NCBI GenBank assembly: GCA_947034895.1
Contig: OX344763.1
Span: 36,579,025-36,643,024 of the forward strand
DNA: 64,000 bases
DNA from: Rhytidiadelphus loreus
Taxonomy: Eukaryota > Streptophyta > Bryopsida > Hypnales > Hylocomiaceae
Direction of reading: 5' to 3'
Shown in pieces: positions 24,561-35,445 of the stretch (positions are counted from its first letter, which is position 1; every line of letters begins with the position of its first letter). A program made the position numbers and the translations under genes. The notes beneath the pieces were generated by a model that searched no databases, was not told the DNA's origin, and saw only the letters and a list, made by a program, of their open reading frames with translations.

Positions 24561-25732
24561 AGAACAAATCAATGGGAGATGTAAGTAAGGTTATAGAATC
24601 ATCATATAATTTGTTAAACTGGCAAATAGCAAATGGCAAGAATTCTATGTTTGATCTTTTGATATTTATATCAATTGTATCAGTCTATACCATATAGGAC
24701 ACTTGATTTGTGACATTTATTTAGAATTTCTATACTTGTCATTTTTTTATTTTAATGTAAATGATCATATATTAACTATTTATGATGTGATCTATTCTAT
24801 TAAATTCTAAAAAATGACTACATACTCGATAACTACTAACTCAAGAGAGCTTGCAATTTAATGTAGTAAATAGAATTCACTATATGCTTTAGTTATTTTT
24901 TCTTGTGACATGGAAGTTATTAACATGTTTTGGTTGAAAATTATTGCATTGTCAATAGGTCTTTGCAAATTGATTGGGTGGATTGCAAAGGAGCCATTGG
25001 ATGGATCATGGATGGCTACAAATTTTGCAATCAAAAATGCAAATCAGAGAATGGACTACTAAAAGAGCTATAGGGCTTAGGGATTGAATATTGTTCCTTT
25101 CATAGGTCTTAAGCTTTGATATATTCCTATTTTCTAATGTGTATTAGGATTTCATAATAAAGAACCCTAGATTTGCATATCGGTAATCAAATGTGATTTT
25201 AAAATCACATTAAAGCTATCGATGTTTTTTTATTTTTGACTGCAAATGATGCAATGGCTTCATCTTAAATAGAAGAGAACGTCTACTACTAAAATCATTA
25301 TTGCTTTTCATTTTATGATACTTGAATTGAAAATATATTTTCTATCTCCATATTAACTTATATATAGAGAGAGAATAAAATAATCAATAAATTATTAACA
25401 TTTTTTTAAAATTACCAAAATTTCCATATCAAAATTGATGTCTAATAATTAAATATGAATTATATACATTAGAAGAAAAACTAATTTATTTTGAAGTTTG
25501 AAGTTTCAAAATATAAATGAAATTTATTTTGCATATGAGTACCAAATATATTTAAATAAATAAATTTGAATTTTTTTTAAATGTAATATTTGGTTAGAAA
25601 AAATAGAAGAAAAATTATTCCATGTGGTGAAAAATACAAAATTTTATTTCAAGGAAAATAAAAATATCATCACCTCATTAAATTTTGAAAAATAAAAAGA
25701 TAATTTTTATTAATAATTTCAAAAGTTGAAAT

Positions 25733-26320
25733 TTAACCCTAAAGCTAGCTCTCCAAATTTCCTATGGAAGACTTGAAGTTTTAAACAAGTTCCTATAATC
25801 TCAATTTTTAAACACTAATCTACAAGAAAAAAAATTAGATTGAAAATCAGATTAGCATTTGAGGGAAATAATTTCTTATTTTATTCAATGCCTACGAGAA
25901 AAATTTTAACCACCCTAAGCTCAGAAAATAATTTGCCAATCGACACAAAAAAAAAAAAAAAAATTCTTAGAAATTTCATAGAAATTTTTTATTTATTCCA
26001 TTCAAACTATTGATGAGAATGTTACACTAATTCTTGTTTTCCAAGCAATCCAAGCATTTTCTTCATAAAATAATTTAGAGAATTCATTTTTGAATTCAAT
26101 TTTCACAATTTAAAAAAATGTTCTCCATAGTTTATTTTGGTTTTTAGAACAATTATACCATTCTTGGAATTCGTATGTTTTAATTCCATCTTAAAGCTAT
26201 TAACTATTTAGTTTTTCCTTCTATCTTGTACCTACTTCTTAAAAACAATTCTTTTAAGTGTGAACAACAAGTGTGTTTTAAAAAAATATTCAAACTTCAA
26301 ATCAATTATTCAACATAAAA
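25733..26320 (+). mobile_element. TTAA/CCC-type element, truncated, downstream of Dof gene B
   Basis: Begins TTAACCCTAAAG and follows the copy A element until about 26320, where the match stops in a phrase AAGTGAGGGTTTAGAG. The 3' end of the family is absent. An A-run of 18 or more bases lies at about 25950. Confidence 0.45.
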
Positions 26321-26657
26321 AATTATAAAGTGAGGGTTTAGAGTTTGAGAACTTCTACTATAGAAGGTATCTATAATATAGTATCTTAGACTCCTAGGCT
26401 CATGGACTTAAGATCCTAGGCTCACATGTTAGCAACTTTCCACCCTATATTTGTCAATACAAAAATATATATCTCCATATATTGGCTATATTGGTTTCTA
26501 TCTAAGAGTTGTCACTAGAATAATTTATGATTATTTTAGTCCATATGTAAATGTGACATTTTGAGCAAAGTCGAATGTATATGTACATACCTTATTGACT
26601 TGTTAAAGACAATCATGAAACTTAGAATGAATAGACTTTTAATTTTTTCCAATTATA

Positions 26658-27583
26658 CAATGATTCACAAAACCAAGTTAGGGTTTGCTCATGTTTAGTA
26701 TAATCTTAAATATCTACTACCTTAATGAGGATTTAGATCATCAAGGGTAGATGATAGATATCTCACAAAAACTAGAGCATTGTGGATTGGAAGCAAGTGT
26801 TTTTTCAAATGAGTTTGTCAATCGTTCATGCTCATATGGTTGTTATTAGGATTGGGATTGACATAGAGAAGGTCATATAGATCAAACAATGAGGAAAATA
26901 ATAAAACATTCAAGAGGTTTTGTAATGGTTTGGGGTTGTGTGAGTGCAAATTGGACTTGGTTTGATTTGCAAGATAGAAGGTAGAATGAATCAAATATGT
27001 CTATTGTGACATGTTGAAGGCGAGTTTCTATGACAGTTTTTCAAAGTATGGCATAAATGCATCTTCAACATGACATTGATCCTGAACATATGGCAAAAAT
27101 AGTGAAAGAGTGGTTATCTAAACAATCTTTCAATGTTGTAAAGTGACCTCCTCAATTACTCGACCTAAACCCTGTAGAGCACCTATAGGTAACACTAAAA
27201 TAAAAGTTCAATTGTTATCTAGCAAATCCTAATGATCTTTTAGAACTATGGGAGCATGTGTTTGAGACTTCCCATTCTATCACTTCTATAAAGTGTGAGA
27301 AGCTCTATAAGAGCATACCACAAAGAATGTGCATACTTGTTTATGCACATGGCCAATGGACTGATTTTTGAGTGTATATAGGCTCACAAATCCAAAACTA
27401 AATCAATGAATGACTTGATTTCAAAATTTGAGTGCTTTCATATATTATGTGTATTTTGTGAATAATCAATAAACTTCTATTCTCTAAAGTGATTTTATAT
27501 TTGTTGAATTGTTCACTCCATGTGTTGGCATTGCTTATTTACATAAAAACTTTCAAACATTGACTTGGTTTTGTGAGTAATTG
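26658..27583 (+). mobile_element. Tc1-like (DD34E) transposon, inactive
   Basis: Terminal inverted repeats of about 30 bp match at 25 positions (core TCACAAAACCAAGT at both ends) and are flanked by TA on each side (26656-26657 and 27584-27585), as expected for Tc1/mariner. Between them lie remnants of the transposase. The element is about 926 bp, shorter than a typical intact Tc1. Confidence 0.75.
26895..27371 (+). pseudogene. Tc1-like transposase remnant
   Basis: Translating across stops and frame changes gives GFVMVWGCVSANWTWF, later HDIDPEHMAKIVKEWL, then DLNPVEHL and KLYKSIPQRMCILVYAHGQW. These are the standard Tc1 blocks: the VWGC block, the D-x-D-P-K-H block, the DLNPIE block and the C-terminal SMPRR block. 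Exactly 34 positions separate the second catalytic Asp from the Glu of DLNPVE, giving DD34E. At least three in-frame stops (for example inside VVK-stop-PPQ) show that it is dead. The N-terminal DNA-binding part is barely recognisable. Confidence 0.7.
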
Positions 27584-27964
27584 TAATTCTAGTTGGAGGT
27601 AAAGTGGATACTTCCAAAACAACCACTTTTTGCTTTTGTGCCTAATTACTATTATTAGATTGATCAAATTTTCATATTTTCCTGTTGGCATTGAAAAGAA
27701 GTTCCAATGCACCAAAGAATATGATCTTTGGATAATATATGCAAAAGTTATGAAACAACAAAGTTTAGTTCTAAAACAATTTCTTTTACATAATTAGGTT
27801 TTAGTGTGCTTGCACCATTGCCATAGCCAAAAGAAAACTAAAAATGATTTTTTAGAATTCAATATCTTTTATGAACAAAGGAATACAAGGGCTTTGTTGC
27901 AGATTGAGAGGTTGTGTTCTTGATAAGAATAGAAAGCTTTATACACGATATATATACATGAAAG

Positions 27965-28128
27965 AATGCAAGGGCTTTGTTTCGTGCCATTTGGACATGC
28001 GATGTGAAGTTATGGTTTAATGTAAAAAAAGATAATTTAATTCAATTTTTTTAATTTAAAAATAATTTAACAATCCATAACTTTCACACCTTAGATCCAA
28101 ACGCCACAAAACAAAGTTTGTGCACCCG
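27965..28128. repeat. Inverted repeat, CAAGGGCTTTGTTT family
   Basis: The left arm GGGCTTTGTTTCGTGCC...GAAGTTATGG pairs with the right arm CCATAACTTTCACACC...AACAAAGTTTGTGC over about 45-50 bp with mismatches. Single arms of the same sequence occur at about 27889 (partly), 60968 and 62597 (TGCAAGGGCTTTGTTTTGTG), so this is a dispersed foldback-type repeat. Confidence 0.5.
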
Positions 28129-28322
28129 TCTTTGCGAAGAGCTTTCCAATTGTACCAAAAATGTGTGAGGGACTCATGGTTTCTTAGATCTTAGCATATT
28201 AGAAAAAAAACAGAACAAATAAACAAACAATCTAATTTAAGGTACAGATAGAATTAATTTTGAAGATTTACATAGAGTAAAGATGGCAAATTAGGGTCAA
28301 TGCACATTTGGGAGGGCCTACC

Positions 28323-29340
28323 TTAACCCCTTAAGGACCAAGGTCTTTTTTTGCCAAAAAACACTCAAAACTGCCATTTCCATAGCAAAGAGTAAAAGAA
28401 TTTGAAAATTGTTTTTTTTGCACATCCAATCGTAGGATCTTACACCTAACTAGTATGAAAATATATGTGGGAAAAAATTCAGAATTTTTGAATGCATAGA
28501 TTGTAAGATATTTGTATTTAAAGTGACAAAAACAAGTTTTTTAGCACATTGTGGGACTATATTATTTGACTTTGAACCTTCTTAATTTAAATTTTTTGCA
28601 CTACAAAATTTTGAGATTTAAATCTTTGTAGTGGAGAATTGAATTGAGAGTCGGGAGGGAATTCAAAAAAACTTTATTTTCTTTCTCTTAAAAATTGTTA
28701 AGTAGAAGTAGGTACAAAATAGAAGGAAAATCAAAATTATTAATATCTCTAAAATGGAATTAAAATGCACTAATCCCAATGGTGAGATTGTTCTAAAAAG
28801 AAAATTAAAACATGTAGAACTTTTTTTTTGAAAAATTGTAAAAATTGCAATAAAAAATTAATCCTACAAGTTATTTTTTCAAGAAGATGCTCTAATTGCC
28901 CAAAAAACAAGATTGTCCATAACTTTCTCATAACAAATCCAAATGGAATGAATCAAAGCTTTCCATGTAAGGTAATTCAACCTACGACAAGTCAAGTTTG
29001 GACCAAACTAATGCAAGCCCATAAATTCTTCAAATGTACATGTGTCTTATGAAATGTACTTCACACCCATTTTTTGAATTGCATTAGGCTGCTCCAAACT
29101 TGGCTTGTCATAGGTTGAGTTACCTTAAACAAAAATATAATCTACAAGGAAAAAATAAAAATAAAAATTGAACTCAAATTTTTGAAATTTTTTTTGTTGT
29201 CTCCTCTTCCTTGTTTTTAGCTTATTTGGGCATAACTTTTGTTCTTGGTTTCCAATCATCTTTTAACTATCAGTGTCATGACACATATCCTTGATTTCAA
29301 GAGCCAAAGTAGTCTTTGGATAAGTAGTTATCAAACACTC
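28323..29340 (-). mobile_element. TTAA/CCC-type element, reverse orientation
   Basis: Starts TTAACCCCTTAAGGACCAAG and, read on the minus strand, contains the family's 3' region (GGAAATGGCAGTTTTGAGTG, TAAGATCCTACGATTGG) and middle (GATTCATTCCATTTGGATT). It is split by a nested hairpin element at 28969-29126. The other end is blurred near 29340. Confidence 0.5.
28969..29126. mobile_element. 158-bp foldback MITE nested in a TTAA/CCC element
   Basis: Arms of 34 bp, AAGGTAATTCAACCTACGAC... and ...GTCATAGGTTGAGTTACCTT, pair with only three mismatches, and an inner pair CTAATGCAA/TTGCATTAG continues the fold. It interrupts sequence that is continuous in other copies of the host element. No coding capacity. 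Confidence 0.7.
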
Positions 29341-29865
29341 TAGACATTAGTTTAGGATTTTGACCAACTTTTGGTTTCCAAAATTCATAATAATTTCAAT
29401 TCTAAGAATAAAATTACTGAAAAATTTGCAGTCCCCATGATTTCTATCTTTTTACTTCAGAAAAATTTGCATCACCTTAATACTACTCCAAGTGATTGGT
29501 TATGGGTGTCTCTACTTTTATCACAAATTATGTTTTGAAAGCAATAATTAGAAAAAAGAAATATCTTAGAAAAGGACTAATAGTGGCAGTACGGTAGAAG
29601 CATCAAGAAGGTCCAGAAGAGACCGCAAACAAACGGAAGTCTTTGTCCGTCAGAGGTTCGTGATAGCTAGGCCCTGCAATCCCTTGACGCCCACGTCGAA
29701 GCTTCCGTAGCCATTCTGCTTCCGCCATTTGCTTTCCAACAATCCCCATCGCTCGTTTTCATACACTTGGTCTCAGATCATCGCCACGCAAATTTGCAAA
29801 AGTGGTCGGTGTTCTCGCACCGCATTTTCCCTGTTTCCAGAACATTTCAGATTATTCCCAAGTCC
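29341..29865. other. Intergenic, upstream of the SDR-like gene
   Basis: AT-rich until about 29580, then GC-richer sequence that probably belongs to the promoter of the gene at 30008. No separate gene is supported. Confidence 0.35.
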
Positions 29866-29872
29866 TATAAAG
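29866..29872 (+). promoter_or_regulatory. TATA box of the SDR-like gene
   Basis: TATAAAG in AGTCCTATAAAGCCAATCC, about 140 bases before the start codon, in the first GC-rich promoter-like stretch. It predicts transcription starting near 29898 and a leader of about 110 bases. Confidence 0.45.
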
Positions 29873-29998
29873 CCAATCCTCTGTTTCCAATTCTTCAGCA
29901 CGCACATTTCAATAGAAGTTTACCAATCGCCCAAATTGTCTTGATTGTTTGGATTGCTTACATTGCTGAAGTTGAAGTTCGTGTTCGTGAAGATTTGA

Positions 29999-30778
<780 letters not shown>

Positions 30779-31365
30779 GTTGTCCATTCTGCAGTGTTAC
30801 CCAACAACGGTGACACTGATACCTGTGTAGCTCATGTAGTGCACTTGTATCATCGAATTTTGTATACTCTGTATTTGATCAATGTGTAAATCAAACAATT
30901 GTACAGCGGATCATTTCCCGCACGTTACAGCAAAAACAAACATTGTCTTTTTCCACCTGCTCACAAAAACTGCCCATCTGTATCAAGCTCTGTTGATATA
31001 TTTTTGTTTGAATCGTCAATTTGTGACTTTCATTGCGATTGGGATTTGTCCAGCCATGGCATTGACGAGAATGTGACTATTAAGCCCATTTACAATTCAC
31101 AGCAGATTGTTCAGTCATAGCAGTGAGCAATCAACGATCTACAGCCAGTCCCGAGATGGCAAACTCCAGCAAAAACGATGCTATCTTCTTTTGCTATAAT
31201 TCTTACGCACATTCTCTGCTTCGTATTCAAACAACACTATTGGTAGAATGTTTGGCAAATTTCCGACGCCATCGGGTGAAAGTTGACCCGATTCGTAGCG
31301 AGACGTGGCGGAGATTAGAAGCTTCCCCAGCTTTCCCACTTCTCGAAGCTTCAGGCATCTAATGG
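30779..31365. other. Convergent 3' regions of the SDR-like gene and MGMT
   Basis: Probably the 3' UTRs of both genes. Short frames here show no motif, and I see no clear terminator-like structure. Confidence 0.4.
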
Positions 31366-32344
31366 TCACACTGTGGCGAGAGACGACTTTGCTTCGAGGT
31401 CAAGCAAGCTCTTCTTGGTGTCGAGTCCGAATCCATAGCCTGTGAGGCTGCCGTTCTTGCCTATAACGCGGTGACAAGGAAGAATGAGGCACACGGGATT
31501 ACGTCCATTGGCCATGCCAACAGCTCGTGCCTTACCCGGCTCTCCCATGAGATCGGCCTGCTCAGAGTAGGATATGACCTTGCCATAAGGGATCTTTTCT
31601 AACGCAGCCCACGCTTTCTTTTGGAACGGAGTACCCTGGGGTGCAATTGGTAGCGAGAATGAGCTTCTCTTCCCAGCAAAGTACTGCTCAATTTGCTCTT
31701 TCGCCTGCTGGACACACATGAGAACGAGAAACTCAGGCTACAGCCTCAAAGGCTAACGTGATTTACGGAAAATGAGTAAGTATAGAATAGACACTTCCAA
31801 AAGGGTAGGACCTGCAATTCTGTCAGGAACGCAATAGACGAAGTGCAAAATATGTCTCAAACTACAAACTTAACCCTACATCAAGACATTATGACAGATT
31901 ACTCTACGAAAAATTCTTCAATTAGAATAGACGACTGCAACATAATTGGACCTGCAATTCGAACGTACCCCTACACGATCGTAGAAATCTTGTAGAACTT
32001 TGACGAATAACAGTAAAAGGTGCCAAAGAAAGTAATCGAAAGACGCATTGATAATCCTTCGCTACACATGAAAGGAAGAAGACAGAGAGAGATGAGGACA
32101 ATTTACGTACCATAGCCAAGATAGGTTGCTTGCCAGGGGCGCCCACGCTCACCGTGGCTGCAGGTTTTCCGAAAAACGCCTCGTGAATCGCGGACTCCGA
32201 CGCTCCGACTGTAAACGGACCCATTGGCGTGTCCACAACCACATATGAGAGCGCCATAGCTTCTCCGCAGATTTCTTCCCTCACCGAAGCGCCGAACGAC
32301 AACCCTTGAATCCGAGACAGCGTACTGAAACGAGCTCTAAACAT
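31366..32344 (-). CDS. MGMT: Methylated-DNA-protein cysteine methyltransferase
   Basis: Two exons on the minus strand: 32344-32111 and 31707-31366, joined in phase 0 (donor GTACGT after ATG, acceptor TGTCCAG), giving about 191 residues. The protein repairs O6-alkylguanine by irreversible alkyl transfer to its own cysteine. The C-terminal domain shows every hallmark: GTPFQKKAWAALEKIPYGK, YSEQA, RAVG (arginine finger), NGRNP (hinge), PCHRVIG with the acceptor cysteine at about residue 156, and GSLTGYG. The N-terminal domain begins VVVDTPMGPFTVG. About 30 residues before it are Arg/Ser-rich (FRARFSTLSRIQGLSFG), suggesting an organelle transit peptide. The second Met would remove it. The ORF is most like bacterial Ogt/Ada-type proteins in layout. 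Single-copy here, with no pseudogene signs. Confidence 0.88.
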
Positions 32345-32918
32345 ACGCAAGTGGAGATGCCGCTCTCACTCTGATGAGCTTCCCCCTTCTTCAAATCTTC
32401 TCCCTTTCTTCAAATTCGATCGCACACTTACGAGGTCTGAAATTCGAAGCAGCAGGACGAGCTTCCAAGAACAAAGCAAGAAAGCGGAACCACTCGAGGC
32501 TTCAAGGCGAAGCTTGTTAACTGTTCCTTGGGCTTACGAAGAGTTCTTGAGGAACCTTGCCAGGAAGAAGCTGAACCTGTCTAGAGAAAAGCCCTAAACC
32601 CTAGGGCACAAATTTCCATGTGCACCAACGGTAATTACACGTAAAATCGATCGAATAAGCTCCATGGCATTGCTGATATGCTCTAGGAAATGAACAACAA
32701 TTTTAGCACATTGGTGAAGGACTATGAATCAAAATGCAAGAGATTCCATAATTTTTAGAAGAATTGTGAATTAGTTACAAATTTTCGAAGATGCAAGGTG
32801 TAACATGCTAAAAGTGTCATGTAGGTGATGCCAAAAATCCATTTAATGCACATTAAGAAATGATACTAGTAGTATCAAAACATGTTATAGAGAAGAAGTT
32901 AAAACAAAAGAAAGTATA
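32345..32918. other. 5' flank of MGMT and adjacent AT-rich DNA
   Basis: 32345-32600 is GC-richer with purine/pyrimidine tracts (CTTCTTCAAATC repeated) and probably holds the MGMT leader and promoter on the minus strand. The rest is AT-rich with nothing recognised. Confidence 0.4.
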
Positions 32919-33228
32919 AGGTAGGTGGCTCTAAAAGCGATCTAGCTCTAAAAACAACTTCTAACATAGAGGTACATTTTTCTCTCTTTAATGTACCAAC
33001 GGTGTACATTTTAGGAAGGGGGCGCTTGTAGAAACAACTCCATTTCAACTTCAAAAATATGTAAATAATTGCAGGAAGGTCCAAAAAAATATGAAACGAC
33101 TTGGATTAGATGCCAATTCCATTTTTCTTCCTACCAAAATTTACTAAAAATTGTTTCAAGGAGTTAAGCTTTCCCGAAAATGCAATCAAGTCTTAAAGGG
33201 TTGCTTTAAGAGCCTCTTATCTTACCTC
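32919..33228. mobile_element. AAGGTA-type MITE, copy 1
   Basis: The left end AAGGTAGGTGGCTCTAAAAG and right end CTTTAAGAGCCTCTTATCTT are imperfect inverted repeats. The interior shares phrases with the copy at 48233 (for example CCATTTTTCTTCC / CCATTCTTCTTTC). Short and non-coding. Confidence 0.5.
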
Positions 33229-33495
33229 AAATCAACCACTTATAAAGTCACTACCTCCACAATACTATAAATAGAGTTGTTCACTATCTAAAATGGCCCC
33301 CAACTCCACCTTACACTTGTCCTTCTAATGCTCATCATTTTGGATATCCCTTCAAAAGTAGGGGGCGATTTTCAAGAGTCGTCGATTTTAGGTGTGGTTA
33401 TTTTATCATCACCTTGAAAGGATACAATGGAGGATTGAGATTGGAAGGAGGTAGAGTCAAATGATTATGACCGCTTGATCTTAGTGGGATTATTT

Positions 33496-33645
33496 CACTA
33501 CTAGAAAATTCTGTTTTTTTGTTGATTTGGACGTGTTGATTTGGACAGAAATCAACAGTTTTTTGTTCAAATCAACACTTTACTGTTGATTTCTGTCCAA
33601 ATCAACACGTCCAAATCAACAAAAAAACAGAATTTTCTAGTAGTG
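33496..33645. mobile_element. 150-bp CACTA-type MITE, perfect hairpin
   Basis: The two 64-bp arms are perfect inverted complements, beginning CACTACTAGAAAATTCTG and ending CAGAATTTTCTAGTAGTG. The CACTA termini and flanking TTT on both sides (3-bp target duplication) are typical of CACTA/EnSpm elements. The loop is about 22 nt. The arms contain internal repeats of GTTGATTTGGAC. Perfect arms indicate a young insertion or conversion between arms. Confidence 0.85.
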
Positions 33646-34598
33646 TTTTGTCTTACTTAAATTAAAGGTTTCTCTCTTTGGTGTAAATATTCTCTAAGAG
33701 GTGTCAAAATTTGTGTCAAATTTTGATGAGTTGCTTCAAGATGGTGAGAATCTTGTGCTTCTAATCATAGCCTCATACTTTGATACCTCTATTGCATGGT
33801 GTACATTCATCCCTTCAATAGGAAAATTTCCCCCTTGAAATTCAACATTGATTCAATAAGAATGCTCGATTAAATCTTCTTTAAGGATGCAACATTGAAA
33901 GCAATTCATATATTGATGTATTTAATTCAAACTATATATATTTGGTATTGAAACTTTACTAATAACGCATGCATACTATAGATACAATTCAAAGCCTTGA
34001 ATTTAATAACAATACCAAAACATCTTATTGAATTATATAATATTCTATAAAAAATACATTATTTAATACTACAAATGTATTGTAAATTTTTTCATAGAAG
34101 TTAACCTATTTTACACAATGTTAAATTTCAACTTTATTGAAAAGAGAGTATGTAAAAAAAATCCCAATATCAACTTGTAAATTTTTATCTCCTTTTTCAC
34201 TACAGTCCTTTCGTATTACAAAATTTACAAAATTAAATGATAGTAGGAGGTATGTCACACTAAAGTGATATTGTCAATACAAGCCTTTGATGCTTCGACA
34301 AAACTCTACCAATATGAAATGCACAATTGACAAGGTCTAAATATTTGAATTAAGACAATTTGATTTAGAGTTTAGGATGATCATAAATTTTATTTTATTT
34401 TTTTCCTATTTTTATATTGCCAAGCATTTAATGATAATTGTAAAAAAATGGATGTAATCATCAAAATTGAATGATTAAAGTACAGTTATGGAGATGAAAA
34501 ATAATTTCTATCCAAAAATGGCTGCATAGGTATGGGATTTTGTTTTCCCACTGGAAAGAAAATTTTAAATTAAAATCCCCAACAAGAGCTCTCCTCCT

Positions 34599-34600
<2 letters not shown>
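33646..34600. other. AT-rich upstream DNA, nothing recognised
   Basis: No coding region is supported between the CACTA hairpin and the trinucleotide repeat. Confidence 0.35.
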
Positions 34601-34630
<30 letters not shown>

Positions 34631-34631
34631 T
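34601..34631 (+). repeat. (GTC)n microsatellite
   Basis: About ten tandem GTC units just after a TCCTCC stretch, about 815 bp upstream of the SEC14 start codon. It may lie in the transcribed leader or promoter. On the minus strand it produces an artefactual polyarginine frame. Confidence 0.9.
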
Positions 34632-35445
34632 CATACCGTCGGCACTTTGCAAGCCATGAAGTTCGTCGGTCCATCGACGCGTTCAAACGTGGTTGGAAGG
34701 TCGACATCTGTCCTTGGGTCTTTCGCAATTGAATTCTTCGTCACGATGTTCGATTCTCCATCGCCAGAAATTTTGTAGCAGTCGGCACAAATGTTTTCAG
34801 AGCGGCAGTCGTGAGGGCTTTACTCCCTAATCCTCTGCGTTAGGACTATACCGAAGTGGCGAGAGGGAGACAAGGTTGGCGAAGATGGTGTTGGAGCCTA
34901 TACGATGATCTAGTAAGTTTTGCTTTTGCGTTGCTGTGTTAAGTTCTATTTCTATTTCGAATTGTAGAGTCAGGGGTTGCGGAGGAGTCGAGAGGTACTG
35001 TGCTGCGTTGGCGGGATGATTTGGTGAGGGGATGACAATGTCGGTTGCGCTTGGAGTAGTTTTTGTTTGAAATTTGAACACAAGGGGCTGCTTGGTGTGT
35101 GATGCTTGCAATCGGCGTGTTGCTCGACAACGCTAACAGAGCTCTCACTTATTACTGCTGTAGGTGCGGGAATTAATCAAAAGAATTGGACAATGATAAG
35201 AAATAGGGCAAGAAGTTTGCGTTCTGCGATGTGAGCTGTGCTTAAACCCTTGGTGTCCACTTTTAGATGAATTCTTACGGCGTGCAACTTTCGATGTTGT
35301 GGTGAATTGCAGATTTTAGGTTACCAGCGTGGCGAGTATCAACATTGTCATGCGGCGATGAATCTCAGACACTTGGTTTATAGGGTTTAAACTGTTTACC
35401 CAATGACCAACAATATTTTCTGAAGCTGAATTGTGAGCAGACGAG

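Larger units (their letters stand above)
21812..26325 (+). repeat. Segmental duplication, copy B (carries Dof-like gene B)
   Basis: Direct copy of 15580-20180. The leader contains an extra GGTGCCTG (about 22013-22020) arranged as a tandem duplication, and the region before the ATG contains a second 8-bp duplication (GGGAACAA at 22725-22740). Otherwise the first 400 bp is unchanged, while downstream parts have drifted and the 3' TE segment ends earlier. Confidence 0.85.

Noticed and set aside
34461..34652. Minus-strand frame with a polyarginine run.
   Set aside because: It is simply the (GTC)n microsatellite read in reverse.
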